Shown: piece by piece, positions 31,196 through 36,728 of the stretch
Layout of the letters: each line of letters begins with the position of its first letter
How positions within the stretch are numbered: the stretch's first letter is position 1
DNA from: a virus
Strand: one strand, 5' to 3'
Length of the DNA stretch: 36,728 nt
Virus record (IMG/VR): IMGVR_UViG_3300036791_001063
Span: 1 to 36,728 of that record
Position numbers and translations under genes: made by a program
The notes under the pieces: model-generated
The model's input: only the letters and a program-made list of their open reading frames with translations
Told to the model about the DNA's origin: nothing
Database searches by the model: none

Positions 31196-31659
31196 GACAC
31201 GCGGCCGCAGTGCGGGCACGGCTCCGTCAGGTCAAGCGCGCACGCCTTGCACGTCCACTGCTTGCGGCCCAGCGCGACCGCGACATGCTCTGCGAGCGTG
31301 CTTGCATAGTCGGCGTACTCGTCAGCCTCGCGAGGACTCGTCATGCCCCCGCACGCGCACGGCACCTCGGCGCTGATCTCCCAGCCATCGCCGCGACTGT
31401 TGGGCTGCAGCCGAAACACGACCCCGTCGACGCTCCAGCGCCAGACGTTGTAGTTGCCCCACCACACGCGGCCGCCATCCTGGCGCGGCGCCTTCACGTT
31501 GACCACGTCGAGCTCGACGATCTCGTAGCCCTTGCCGCCGCGACGCTCGAGCTCCTCGCGCTGCTCGACACGCCGGCGCTCGCGCGCCTCGGCGTGCTGC
31601 TGATGCGTCCGTTCGCGCTTCGCCTGCGCCTGCTCGGCGCCTTGTTCCATCAGCCCCAT
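31192..31659 (-). CDS. Coiled-coil protein with zinc ribbon
   Basis: The product has 155 residues. ATG 31659 is chosen for the GGAAGG box eight bases upstream; GTG 31668 is nearer that box than normal. N-terminal Glu/Arg/Gln helix (QAQAKRERTHQQHAEARERR), a Trp-rich middle, then PCACGG and a C-terminal zinc ribbon CKAC-ALDLTEPCPHC. A DNA- or RNA-binding protein, function unknown. Confidence 0.65.
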   Translation of the reverse strand: MGLMEQGAEQAQAKRERTHQQHAEARERRRVEQREELERRGGKGYEIVELDVVNVKAPRQDGGRVWWGNYNVWRWSVDGVVFRLQPNSRGDGWEISAEVPCACGGMTSPREADEYADYASTLAEHVAVALGRKQWTCKACALDLTEPCPHCGRVS

Positions 31660-31707
31660 CACATTCACCTTCCCTTGTCGGTATCCCGCCAGTGAGCGAG
31701 CGCCGCG

Positions 31708-31730
31708 GGCGCCAGGAAGATCCCAGCGCC
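31708..31730 (-). other. 10-bp hairpin in the gap before the 31659 gene
   Basis: On the minus strand GGCGCTGGGA folds onto TTCCTGGCGCC with a 3-base loop (10 pairs, two of them G-U). It sits after the 31747 gene and is followed by the repeated ACAAGGGAAGGTGA leader. Possible processing site or attenuator; no T run follows. Confidence 0.5.
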
Positions 31731-31746
31731 AGCCGCGTCCGTTCCG

Positions 31747-31932
31747 CTAGGCCTGATCCTGACTCTCGGCATCCGTCGCAGCCCACGCCTCGTTGATCGC
31801 GCGGCTGAAGTGATCGCGCGTCCAAGTGAGCTCGCGGTCATCCGGCGCAATGAATCGCACGCGCTCGCGGTCCGAGAGCGTGATGTCGACGATCACGACG
31901 ACGCCGTCATAGACGATCTGTGCGCGATCCAT
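31747..31932 (-). CDS. Small acidic protein
   Basis: 61 residues from ATG 31932, which overlaps the upstream stop (TGATG). Sequence MDRAQIVYDGVVVIVDITLS and an acidic DDRELTWTRDHF part. Short beta then helix; no family. Confidence 0.6.
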   Translation of the reverse strand: MDRAQIVYDGVVVIVDITLSDRERVRFIAPDDRELTWTRDHFSRAINEAWAATDAESQDQA

Positions 31933-32264
31933 CAGGATCCCCGCTCCGCTGCGATCCGATCGCGCACAAGCGCTGCGTGTAGCTCGCCCATGAGCAACGT
32001 CACGCTGACCTTCGTCGCCGTGTCCGTACCAGCCGCCCAGCCGCCATTCGCGCTCGAGCCGACCTCGCCGAGCGCCCAGTAGACGATCTGCGCCTCATCC
32101 GTCGACAGCACGCCCGAGACATGCGCGTGGGCCTGCGCCTCCTGGTACGCGAAGTGCTCCTCGAAGTCGACCGCCATGTCGTGGTCGAGGTTCTCGCGTG
32201 CGACATCGTCGAGAGCTGCGACGCGCGTCCGCAGCTCGGCGATATGCCTCTCGATTCTGTTCAT
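31932..32264 (-). CDS. Unknown helical protein
   Basis: 110 residues. ATG 32264 is chosen because GGGAG stands five bases upstream, whereas 32276 and 32345 are poorly placed. N-terminus MNRIERHIAELRTRVAALDD is helical, a His/Glu-rich middle follows, then an Ala/Gly end. No motif recognised. Between its start and the 32346 stop lies an 81-base spacer with nothing notable. Confidence 0.6.
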   Translation of the reverse strand: MNRIERHIAELRTRVAALDDVARENLDHDMAVDFEEHFAYQEAQAHAHVSGVLSTDEAQIVYWALGEVGSSANGGWAAGTDTATKVSVTLLMGELHAALVRDRIAAERGS

Positions 32265-32345
32265 CGTTGCTCCCATGTCGTGTTGATTCGCCCAAGTGGG
32301 CAGGACCGCGCGCCGATCCGCGAGCGCACGCGCGGTTGACTGCAT

Positions 32346-32715
32346 CTACGCGAGCTCGACGTCCTCGCCAAAGATCGTCCACGGCGCCAGATCGTTCGCG
32401 TAATCGTCATCAGGCGTCCACACGACCTCGTTGTCCCAAACGCTGTCCACTCGCGATCGCCGTCGTGTAGATGACGCGCCGTCCAGTCGCTCAGCCAGTC
32501 CTGTACGAACGCCCACTGCGCGTAATCGTCGAGGTTCACGATCGCCTCGTCGCGCTCGAACCCCTCAGGACCGACCCACGAATCGTCGCCAGGATCCGCC
32601 TCGAGACCCAGCGAGCGCGCGCCTGATCCTCCGCGGCGTTCGCGCTCGCGAACGGACCGTAGATCGTCGGGTCACGCCACATCCCGCCATCGACGTACAG
32701 CAGCGCGTACGTCAT
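32346..32715 (-). CDS. Conserved-looking small protein broken by two single-base frameshifts
   Basis: From ATG 32715 the chain begins MTYALLYVDGGMWRDPTIYG. At 32607-32609 the sensible reading moves one frame (GLEADPGDDSWVGPEGFERD, then NLDDYAQWAFVQDWLSDWTA). At 32447-32448 it moves again (DSVWDNEVVWTPDDDY, ending FGEDVELA at the stop 32346). Each break is mended by one extra G in a G run, which gives 123 residues with no internal stop. The mended protein has acidic and Trp/Asp-rich helices. ATGA overlap with the gene above. Unknown function; sequencing error is the first explanation to test. Confidence 0.65.
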
Positions 32716-32936
32716 GACTCCTCCAACACGGCGCCATACTCCGCCGCGAGCGCGCGCGCCTGCGGCAACGTGACCCACCGCGGCGGCGGCCGGTCAGGAT
32801 CGAACGGGCGGCTGAAATACCCTGGCGCGACCTCTACCGCCTCGACGAGATCCGCCGGCGTATAGACCTCGACCGGCCCGATCGGCACGCCGTCGACATC
32901 GTCCTCATGCTTGAACACCACGCGGTGTCCCTCCAT
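32712..32936 (-). CDS. Small unknown protein
   Basis: 74 residues from ATG 32936 (MEGHRVVFKHEDDVDGVPIG), with GGAAGG seven bases upstream in the repeated leader. Beta/acidic N-terminus and a helical end (LPQARALAAEYGAVLE). No family. Confidence 0.6.
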   Translation of the reverse strand: MEGHRVVFKHEDDVDGVPIGPVEVYTPADLVEAVEVAPGYFSRPFDPDRPPPRWVTLPQARALAAEYGAVLEES

Positions 32937-32979
32937 CACGTCACCTTCCCTTGTCGTTTGATCCCGCCATCAGGCGGAG

Positions 32980-33028
32980 CGGCGCGCCGCGGACTCGAAC
33001 CGCGGCCATGGGCAACCTGCCCGCGCCG
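32980..33028 (-). ncRNA. Second tRNA-like minihelix
   Basis: On the minus strand CGGCGCG (33028-33022) pairs with CGCGCCG (32986-32980). Inside is a small hairpin GGCA-GGT-TGCC (33021-33011), then a T-arm CCGCGG-TTCGAGT-CCGCGG (33005-32987) with a 7-base T-loop. It is followed by CCGCC-TGAT-GGCGG (another small hairpin) and the ACAAGGGAAGGTGA leader of the 32936 gene. The anticodon arm is lacking. Confidence 0.45.
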
Positions 33029-33035
33029 GCGCTGC

Positions 33036-33176
33036 TCAGCGATCCTCGAAACCGTGCCACCGAACCCACAGATCGCGCACGCGCTCGAGCGCCTCGAGAT
33101 CCTCGAGCCGGCCCTCCGGATCGTTCCCGGGCTCGAGCCCATCGTCAGCGATGAACTCCTGCGTCGACTCGATCAT
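33036..33176 (-). CDS. Small acidic protein
   Basis: 46 residues from ATG 33176 (IESTQEFIADDGLEPG; then EDLEALERVRDLWVRWHGFED). The start is uncertain: a strong GGAGGGG box about 30 bases upstream serves ATGs in a different frame. Helical, acidic; no family. Confidence 0.5.
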   Translation of the reverse strand: MIESTQEFIADDGLEPGNDPEGRLEDLEALERVRDLWVRWHGFEDR

Positions 33177-33211
33177 GCCGTCGAGTACGTTCCGTCATCC
33201 TCATCCCCTCC

Positions 33212-33949
33212 TTAGTGCAGCCTGTAGTTGACCCAGCGAACGCTGGGATCCCAGCACGCGCGACAGTCGCCGCACGAATTGCCCTGATCGAGCGACGGAC
33301 ACTGATGTGCGTCCGCGGCGTCATCGCAGCCCACGGTCGAATACGCCAGTCCGAGCGGATCCTCCTTGAAGGTCTCGCCGACCATGTGGTTGGAGATCCG
33401 TACGTTCAAGTTCGGCGGGATCACGCCGCCGCGCCGCAGGTACTCCCGTACGATCCCGGTTTCGCGGGTAGGGATCCAATATTCGACGTCTTCGGTCTCC
33501 CGAGCAACCGCACAGATAGCCGCGAAGTGCTCGACCGACTGGATATCGCCCGAATCGTGCCAGCGACCATAGCCGCACGCACTCGGTTTCGAGTGCGGCT
33601 GAGAACCTTCGGCGCGGCTCCACAACCACGCTTGGGCTGCGACCCAGTCCGGATGTCCAAGGCTCGCTATGCGCCGCGCGTGCGCCGCTTTAACGTTCTC
33701 CTGGGTGTAGAAACCACCCATGGCGTAGCACTCAATGTCCGAGTCGGCCGGCCCCGCACAAACGGATCCCGGCACGTTTCGCAGCTGACTGCCAGTGATG
33801 CAGTCCAGCGCCGACAGACCGTACGTATGCCCCGGCATCTTGGACGCCTTACCGAGCAATCCGCCAACCACGCGCGCCGCTGCGGAGTCGATCGCCCCGA
33901 GCTTCGCCCCAGACTCGGCTAACGCCACCAAGTCAAATTCGTGCTCCAT
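33212..33949 (-). CDS. GP88 family protein
   Basis: The product has 245 residues. ATG 33949 is chosen for the GGAAGG box six bases upstream. Pattern: KMPGHTYGLSALDCITGSQL, GSVCAGPADSD-ECYAMGGFY, WLWSRAEG, FRWHDSGD-type RWHDSGDIQSVEHFA, IPTRETGIVREYLRRGG, then HQCPSLDQGNSCGDCRACWD. This matches the phage GP88 family, whose cysteines suggest metal binding, perhaps an Fe-S site; activity is unknown to me. It begins near the top of the second minus-strand operon. Confidence 0.85.
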   Translation of the reverse strand: MEHEFDLVALAESGAKLGAIDSAAARVVGGLLGKASKMPGHTYGLSALDCITGSQLRNVPGSVCAGPADSDIECYAMGGFYTQENVKAAHARRIASLGHPDWVAAQAWLWSRAEGSQPHSKPSACGYGRWHDSGDIQSVEHFAAICAVARETEDVEYWIPTRETGIVREYLRRGGVIPPNLNVRISNHMVGETFKEDPLGLAYSTVGCDDAADAHQCPSLDQGNSCGDCRACWDPSVRWVNYRLH

Positions 33950-34031
33950 GTCATCCCTTCCCATGTCTTCCCGTCGGTAGTGATCGGGTGCCAGCACCCG
34001 GACCGTAGCCCAGGTGCTCGCATCCGCTCCG

Positions 34032-34178
34032 CTACTCGCAGGCCGCGATAAACGCCTCGAGGCCGCCTTCGTAGTGGCGATGCACCGCGGCGATGACCTC
34101 CGCGTCCGTTAGGTGCTGCGGGCAATCCTCGAAGCAATCCGCGAGCCAGTCGCGCGCCTCGACGAGCTCGAACCCCAT
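34032..34178 (-). CDS. Small Cys-containing protein
   Basis: 48 residues from ATG 34178 (MGFELVEARDWLADCFEDCP), with GGAAGG four bases upstream. The frame is open to 34292, but the ribosome site decides for 34178. Acidic, helical, three Cys. First gene of the second minus operon. Confidence 0.6.
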   Translation of the reverse strand: MGFELVEARDWLADCFEDCPQHLTDAEVIAAVHRHYEGGLEAFIAACE

Positions 34179-34254
34179 CAGACCTTCCTCAGGCCGCTCC
34201 TCAAGTCGCGCTTCGCATGCTGCACTGACGTGATGTCCCATGTCCGACTCCCAT

Positions 34255-34500
34255 GTCCTGCGGCCGCCGAACGCGACCGACCAACACAACATACACCCCT
34301 ATCACGACGAAGGCGACGGTACCCCGAAAACCCAGCAGCCGCGGGCAATCACGGATCAACCAAACGTCCAGACCCGACCCCCAGAGCCCATATCACCCCA
34401 CAGCCCACGAGACCAACCAAGACTACGACAAGCAACAGCAGAACCCAACCAACCAAGCAACCACAACAGACCGAACCAGACAGACAAAGGGGAAGCCGCT
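34255..34500 (-). other. GT-rich non-coding leader
   Basis: No gene on either strand. On the minus strand the segment is unusually rich in G and T (TTGGTTGGTTGGG-type runs), unlike the coding DNA around it. It lies upstream of the minus-strand early operon. A promoter or leader is likely; a site for an initiator or a G-rich structured leader is possible. The strand bias suggests a long untranslated RNA. Confidence 0.5.
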
Positions 34501-34558
34501 CGCCTTGACTCGAACCGAAATCGCCATCCCGCCTTGACTCGAACCGGAATCGCCATCA
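34501..34558. repeat. Tandem 29-base repeat with T-loop-like core
   Basis: Two adjacent copies (34501-34529 and 34530-34558) differ at two positions. Each contains, on the minus strand, GGTTCGAGTC, the T-loop-like core also found in the two minihelices. The stretch from 34559 to 34820 shows no gene and nothing else I recognise. Confidence 0.85.
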
Positions 34559-34821
34559 CGCGTGATTAGCAGCTCATCGCTGGTCGCCGCGGCGCACAAG
34601 CAATCCCTTGCCAGCATTGGCCGGCTGGCCGCACTTGACACAAGCACAACAGCGCCTCGAGACCACGCCACAGACCCTCCGGCGACCCTCTCCGCGGCCG
34701 CGCAACCTTGGCATTTGCGCATGCGCGAGCGCGGCATAGCACGGGGGGCACGGCAGTCATCGGCGTCCTGAGCGTTCCCGTGAGAGGGTCCCGTCCAGCC
34801 ATTTGAGCCTTCTCGGGGCCT

Positions 34822-34870
34822 GATATCACGCCTCCTCCGCGCCCCGTGATATCACTCCCGGCGATATCAC
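34822..34870 (+). promoter_or_regulatory. Three GATATCAC operator boxes
   Basis: GATATCAC at 34822-34829, 34848-34855 and 34863-34870. The middle copy is a full palindrome GTGATATCAC (34846-34855). They are 26 and 15 bases apart and end 17 bases before the start of the triple-RHH gene. Iterated short palindromes near a ribbon-helix-helix gene are typical of autoregulation. A promoter is not clear. Confidence 0.75.
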
Positions 34871-34886
34871 TCGATCGGAGGTCGTG

Positions 34887-35444
34887 ATGGCCGAACTGAA
34901 GGCTGTGGCGTGGCGTTTTCCGCCGGTGCTGGTGGATGCGTTGGATGTGCTGGCGGCGGAGCGTGGCTGGTCGCGCAATCGGGCGGCGGTCGAGATCTTG
35001 GGGTTGCATTTGGGTATTGGGGCGGGCGAGCTGCCGGCCGTCGAGCCTTCGGCTTCCGTGCCTCCCGATGAGGATCCCGAGCCGATGTTCTTCCATCGCT
35101 CGAAGCTCGCGGAGATCGACCGCCGGCGTGGCGATAAGAGCCGGGGCGAGTGGGTTAGGACTGCGGTCGAGGAGATCTTGGGCGCGGGCCCGAAGGCGTA
35201 TACCACCACGGATCCGTTGCCGCTGGAGCTGTCGAAGGCTCTGAACCGCTACGCGACGGAGCACTCGCTGGGCTACGCCGAGGCGATCGAGTTCGCGGTC
35301 TGCTGCCTGCTGGGTGTGAAGCCGCCGCCGGGGCCTGAGCCGCAGGGCGCGTGGTATCGGCCGACGAGTGCGGAGGCGAAGCGCGGTGTCGAGGTCGATC
35401 CCAAGCTGCTGGAGGATGCGTTGACGAGGGGGAGAAGGCGATGA
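34887..35444 (+). CDS. Triple ribbon-helix-helix DNA-binding protein
   Basis: The product has 185 residues from ATG 34887 (GGAGG five bases upstream; GTG 34884 also possible). Three RHH-like units: about 5-41 (AVAWRFPPVLVDALDVLAAE, RNRAAVEIL), about 70-99 (SKLAEIDRRRGDKSRGEWVR) and about 109-143 (LPLELSKALNRYATEHSLGY). Pro-rich linkers join them. A single chain with three units could bind several boxes at once. It likely represses its own operon through the GATATCAC sites and may be the small terminase or a packaging regulator, since the terminase follows; both uses are inference. Confidence 0.7.
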   Translation: MAELKAVAWRFPPVLVDALDVLAAERGWSRNRAAVEILGLHLGIGAGELPAVEPSASVPPDEDPEPMFFHRSKLAEIDRRRGDKSRGEWVRTAVEEILGAGPKAYTTTDPLPLELSKALNRYATEHSLGYAEAIEFAVCCLLGVKPPPGPEPQGAWYRPTSAEAKRGVEVDPKLLEDALTRGRRR

Positions 35445-35629
35445 TGGCCGATCCGTTGGTGGCTACGCGTCTTTTGGTGCGCCGCTCGGAACGCGAGCGT
35501 CAGGCCTATGTGGCGGGATTGCGGGCGGCGATCGACACGCTGGAGCGGCTGGGATCTAAGCGGGGGTTGATCGCGTTGCGCGCGGCGGTGGAGCTCGGAC
35601 AATTGGAGCGAGATGCGGATCAGGATTGA
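35441..35629 (+). CDS. Small protein between RHH regulator and terminase
   Basis: 62 residues from ATG 35441 (ATGA overlap with the previous stop; ATG 35444 also possible), with GGAG six bases upstream. Arg/Leu-rich helices (VATRLLVRRSERERQAYVAG), likely DNA- or terminase-associated. It overlaps the terminase start by 17 bases. Confidence 0.6.
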   Translation: MMADPLVATRLLVRRSERERQAYVAGLRAAIDTLERLGSKRGLIALRAAVELGQLERDADQD

Positions 35630-36719
35630 CTGGCAGGCGCTCGAGGCGCTTCCGAAGCGCGAGCGCGAGCAGGCCCGTTCTCTGCTGGAGGAGTATGAGC
35701 GCGCGCTGAAGGCGAATCCGCTCGAGGGTTACGTGCCGCATACGAAGCAGGAGATCTTTCACTACTCCCGGGCGCCGGCGAAGTGTTTCTACGGCGGCAA
35801 TCGCAGTGGCAAGACGACGGCGGGGATTCTGGATGATCTGATCCAGACGGTGGATGACAGCGTCGTGCCGGATCATCTGAAACCGTACAAGTGGGGTCGG
35901 CCGCCGTTCTACTGCCGGATCGTGACGCCGGATTTCACCTCGACGATGGAGGGCGTCGTGTTCCAGAAGCTGCGGGATTGGACGCCAAGAGGCCAGCTGA
36001 TCGGTGACTCCTGGGACCGGGCCTACGAGAAGCAGCACCGGCGGCTGAATTTCAAGAACGGGTCGTGGTTCGACTTCATGACGTTCGAGCAGGATCTCGA
36101 CAAGTTCGGTGGTGTCGCTCTTCACAGGGTTCACTACGACGAGGAGCCGCCGAAGCTGATTCGCCAGGAGTGCCAGTTCCGGCTGCTCGACTTCGCGGGT
36201 GACGAACTGTTCACGATGACGCCGCTGAAGGGCATGAGCTGGATGTTCGAGGAGTTCTACGACCCGTGGGAGAGGGGCGTGCTTGAGGATGCGTCTGTCG
36301 TGCTGGTCGACATGGATGACAACCCGTATCTGGATGAGCGCACGAAGCAGCGTGTCCTCGCGGGACTCAGTAGGGAAGAACGTGCTGCTCGAAAGTCCGG
36401 TCGTTTCGTGCATTTCGCTGGCATGGTCTACCCGGAGTTCAACCGCGCCACCCATGTCACCCCTAGTGCTGCTGTTCCTGAGAACGCCACTGTGGTCGGA
36501 GCTATCGACCCAGGAACAAGACATATGGCGGCGGTGGTGTGGGCGTATCTGGGTACCAACGACGATCTGGTCATCTTCGAGGAGCTCGGGTTGCCGGAGA
36601 TGACGGTCGCCCAGGTCTGCAAGCGGATCCGCCTGGTCGAGGCGAAGCACCAGCTTCACATCAATGCGTACATCATCGATCCTGCTGCCAGGAACACGAG
36701 CCATCAGACGGGTCGATGA
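35613..36719 (+). CDS. terL: Terminase large subunit, frame broken near the window end
   Basis: 368 residues visible from ATG 35613. Walker A G61-GNRSGKTT (K67), Walker B VALHRVHYDEE (D176-E177), coupling motif TMTP (201-204) and the start of the nuclease domain: VVGAIDPGTRH (D299) and YIIDPAARNTSHQTGR (D356). It packages DNA with ATP and cuts concatemers. A TGA at 36717-36719 ends the frame inside the RNase H-like nuclease, where more is expected. One extra base in the G run 36710-36712 would keep it open to the window end (reading SMMYA). The true 3' end is outside the window. Confidence 0.85.
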   Translation: MRIRIDWQALEALPKREREQARSLLEEYERALKANPLEGYVPHTKQEIFHYSRAPAKCFYGGNRSGKTTAGILDDLIQTVDDSVVPDHLKPYKWGRPPFYCRIVTPDFTSTMEGVVFQKLRDWTPRGQLIGDSWDRAYEKQHRRLNFKNGSWFDFMTFEQDLDKFGGVALHRVHYDEEPPKLIRQECQFRLLDFAGDELFTMTPLKGMSWMFEEFYDPWERGVLEDASVVLVDMDDNPYLDERTKQRVLAGLSREERAARKSGRFVHFAGMVYPEFNRATHVTPSAAVPENATVVGAIDPGTRHMAAVVWAYLGTNDDLVIFEELGLPEMTVAQVCKRIRLVEAKHQLHINAYIIDPAARNTSHQTGR

Positions 36720-36728
36720 TGTACGCAT

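Noticed and set aside
34113-34569. Plus-strand frames in the GT/AC-rich gap
   Set aside because: Low-complexity Thr/Gln/Asn/Arg readings of a biased sequence, no ribosome site, and the tandem repeat lies within.

Overview
The window is a GC-rich stretch (about two thirds G+C by eye) of a tailed double-stranded DNA bacteriophage. Genes are packed tightly, and most junctions are ATGA, GTGA or TGATG overlaps. An actinobacterial host is likely. The evidence is an actinobacterial-type integration host factor (mIHF) homologue, an Rpf-like wall lytic enzyme, a 5mC methyltransferase locus and the high GC. No integrase or clear lysogeny repressor is visible, so a lytic life style is more likely than a temperate one. 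The structural genes (beta-propeller nozzle-like protein, very large internal-type proteins, collagen-like fibre, no obvious tail sheath or tape measure) hint at a short-tailed virion. That last point is inference.

Layout. (1) 1-14763, plus strand: virion genes. They start with the end of an adaptor-like protein, then a nozzle-like propeller protein, a 929-residue collagen-like fibre, Ala/Gln-rich virion proteins, a 1484-residue giant, and a two-domain peptidoglycan hydrolase. A helix-rich DNA-binding candidate and a two-helix holin candidate close the operon, with a strong intrinsic terminator at 14822-14850. (2) 14942-15429, plus: an Rpf/lysozyme-like secreted enzyme that lacks a usable in-frame start. 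(3) 22795 down to 15314, minus: a recombination and DNA-metabolism operon with an ERF annealing protein, PD-(D/E)XK nuclease, two HNH proteins, a broken cytosine methyltransferase, an mIHF-like protein, a YkgJ-type cysteine-cluster protein and small unknowns. RusA sits inside it on the opposite strand. (4) 22987-29770, plus: small unknowns, a VUT-like/TGT-like pair joined by what looks like a deletion scar, then a lysis and host-takeover block (amidase endolysin, GH16-like glycosidase, one-helix membrane protein, XF1762 family protein). (5) 34178 down to 29849, minus: small early-type genes including a GP88 family protein. Gaps between these genes hold hairpins and tRNA-like T-arm elements plus a repeated ribosome-binding leader. 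(6) 34887-36728, plus: a protein with three ribbon-helix-helix units downstream of three GATATCAC boxes, a small gene, and the large terminase. Virion genes at the left edge and the terminase at the right edge fit a circularly permuted or circular genome cut between terminase and portal/capsid.

Four genes carry reading-frame breaks that a single extra base in a short G run would repair (14956-14958; 19951-19952; 32447-32448 plus 32607-32609; 36710-36712). Either the assembly undercalls G runs or several genes have decayed. This should be settled before the breaks are read as biology.

Most interesting points: the yhhQ/TGT-like fusion scar, the methyltransferase locus that keeps family-like sequence in two frames, the T-arm-like non-coding elements, and the triple-RHH protein with its iterated operator.
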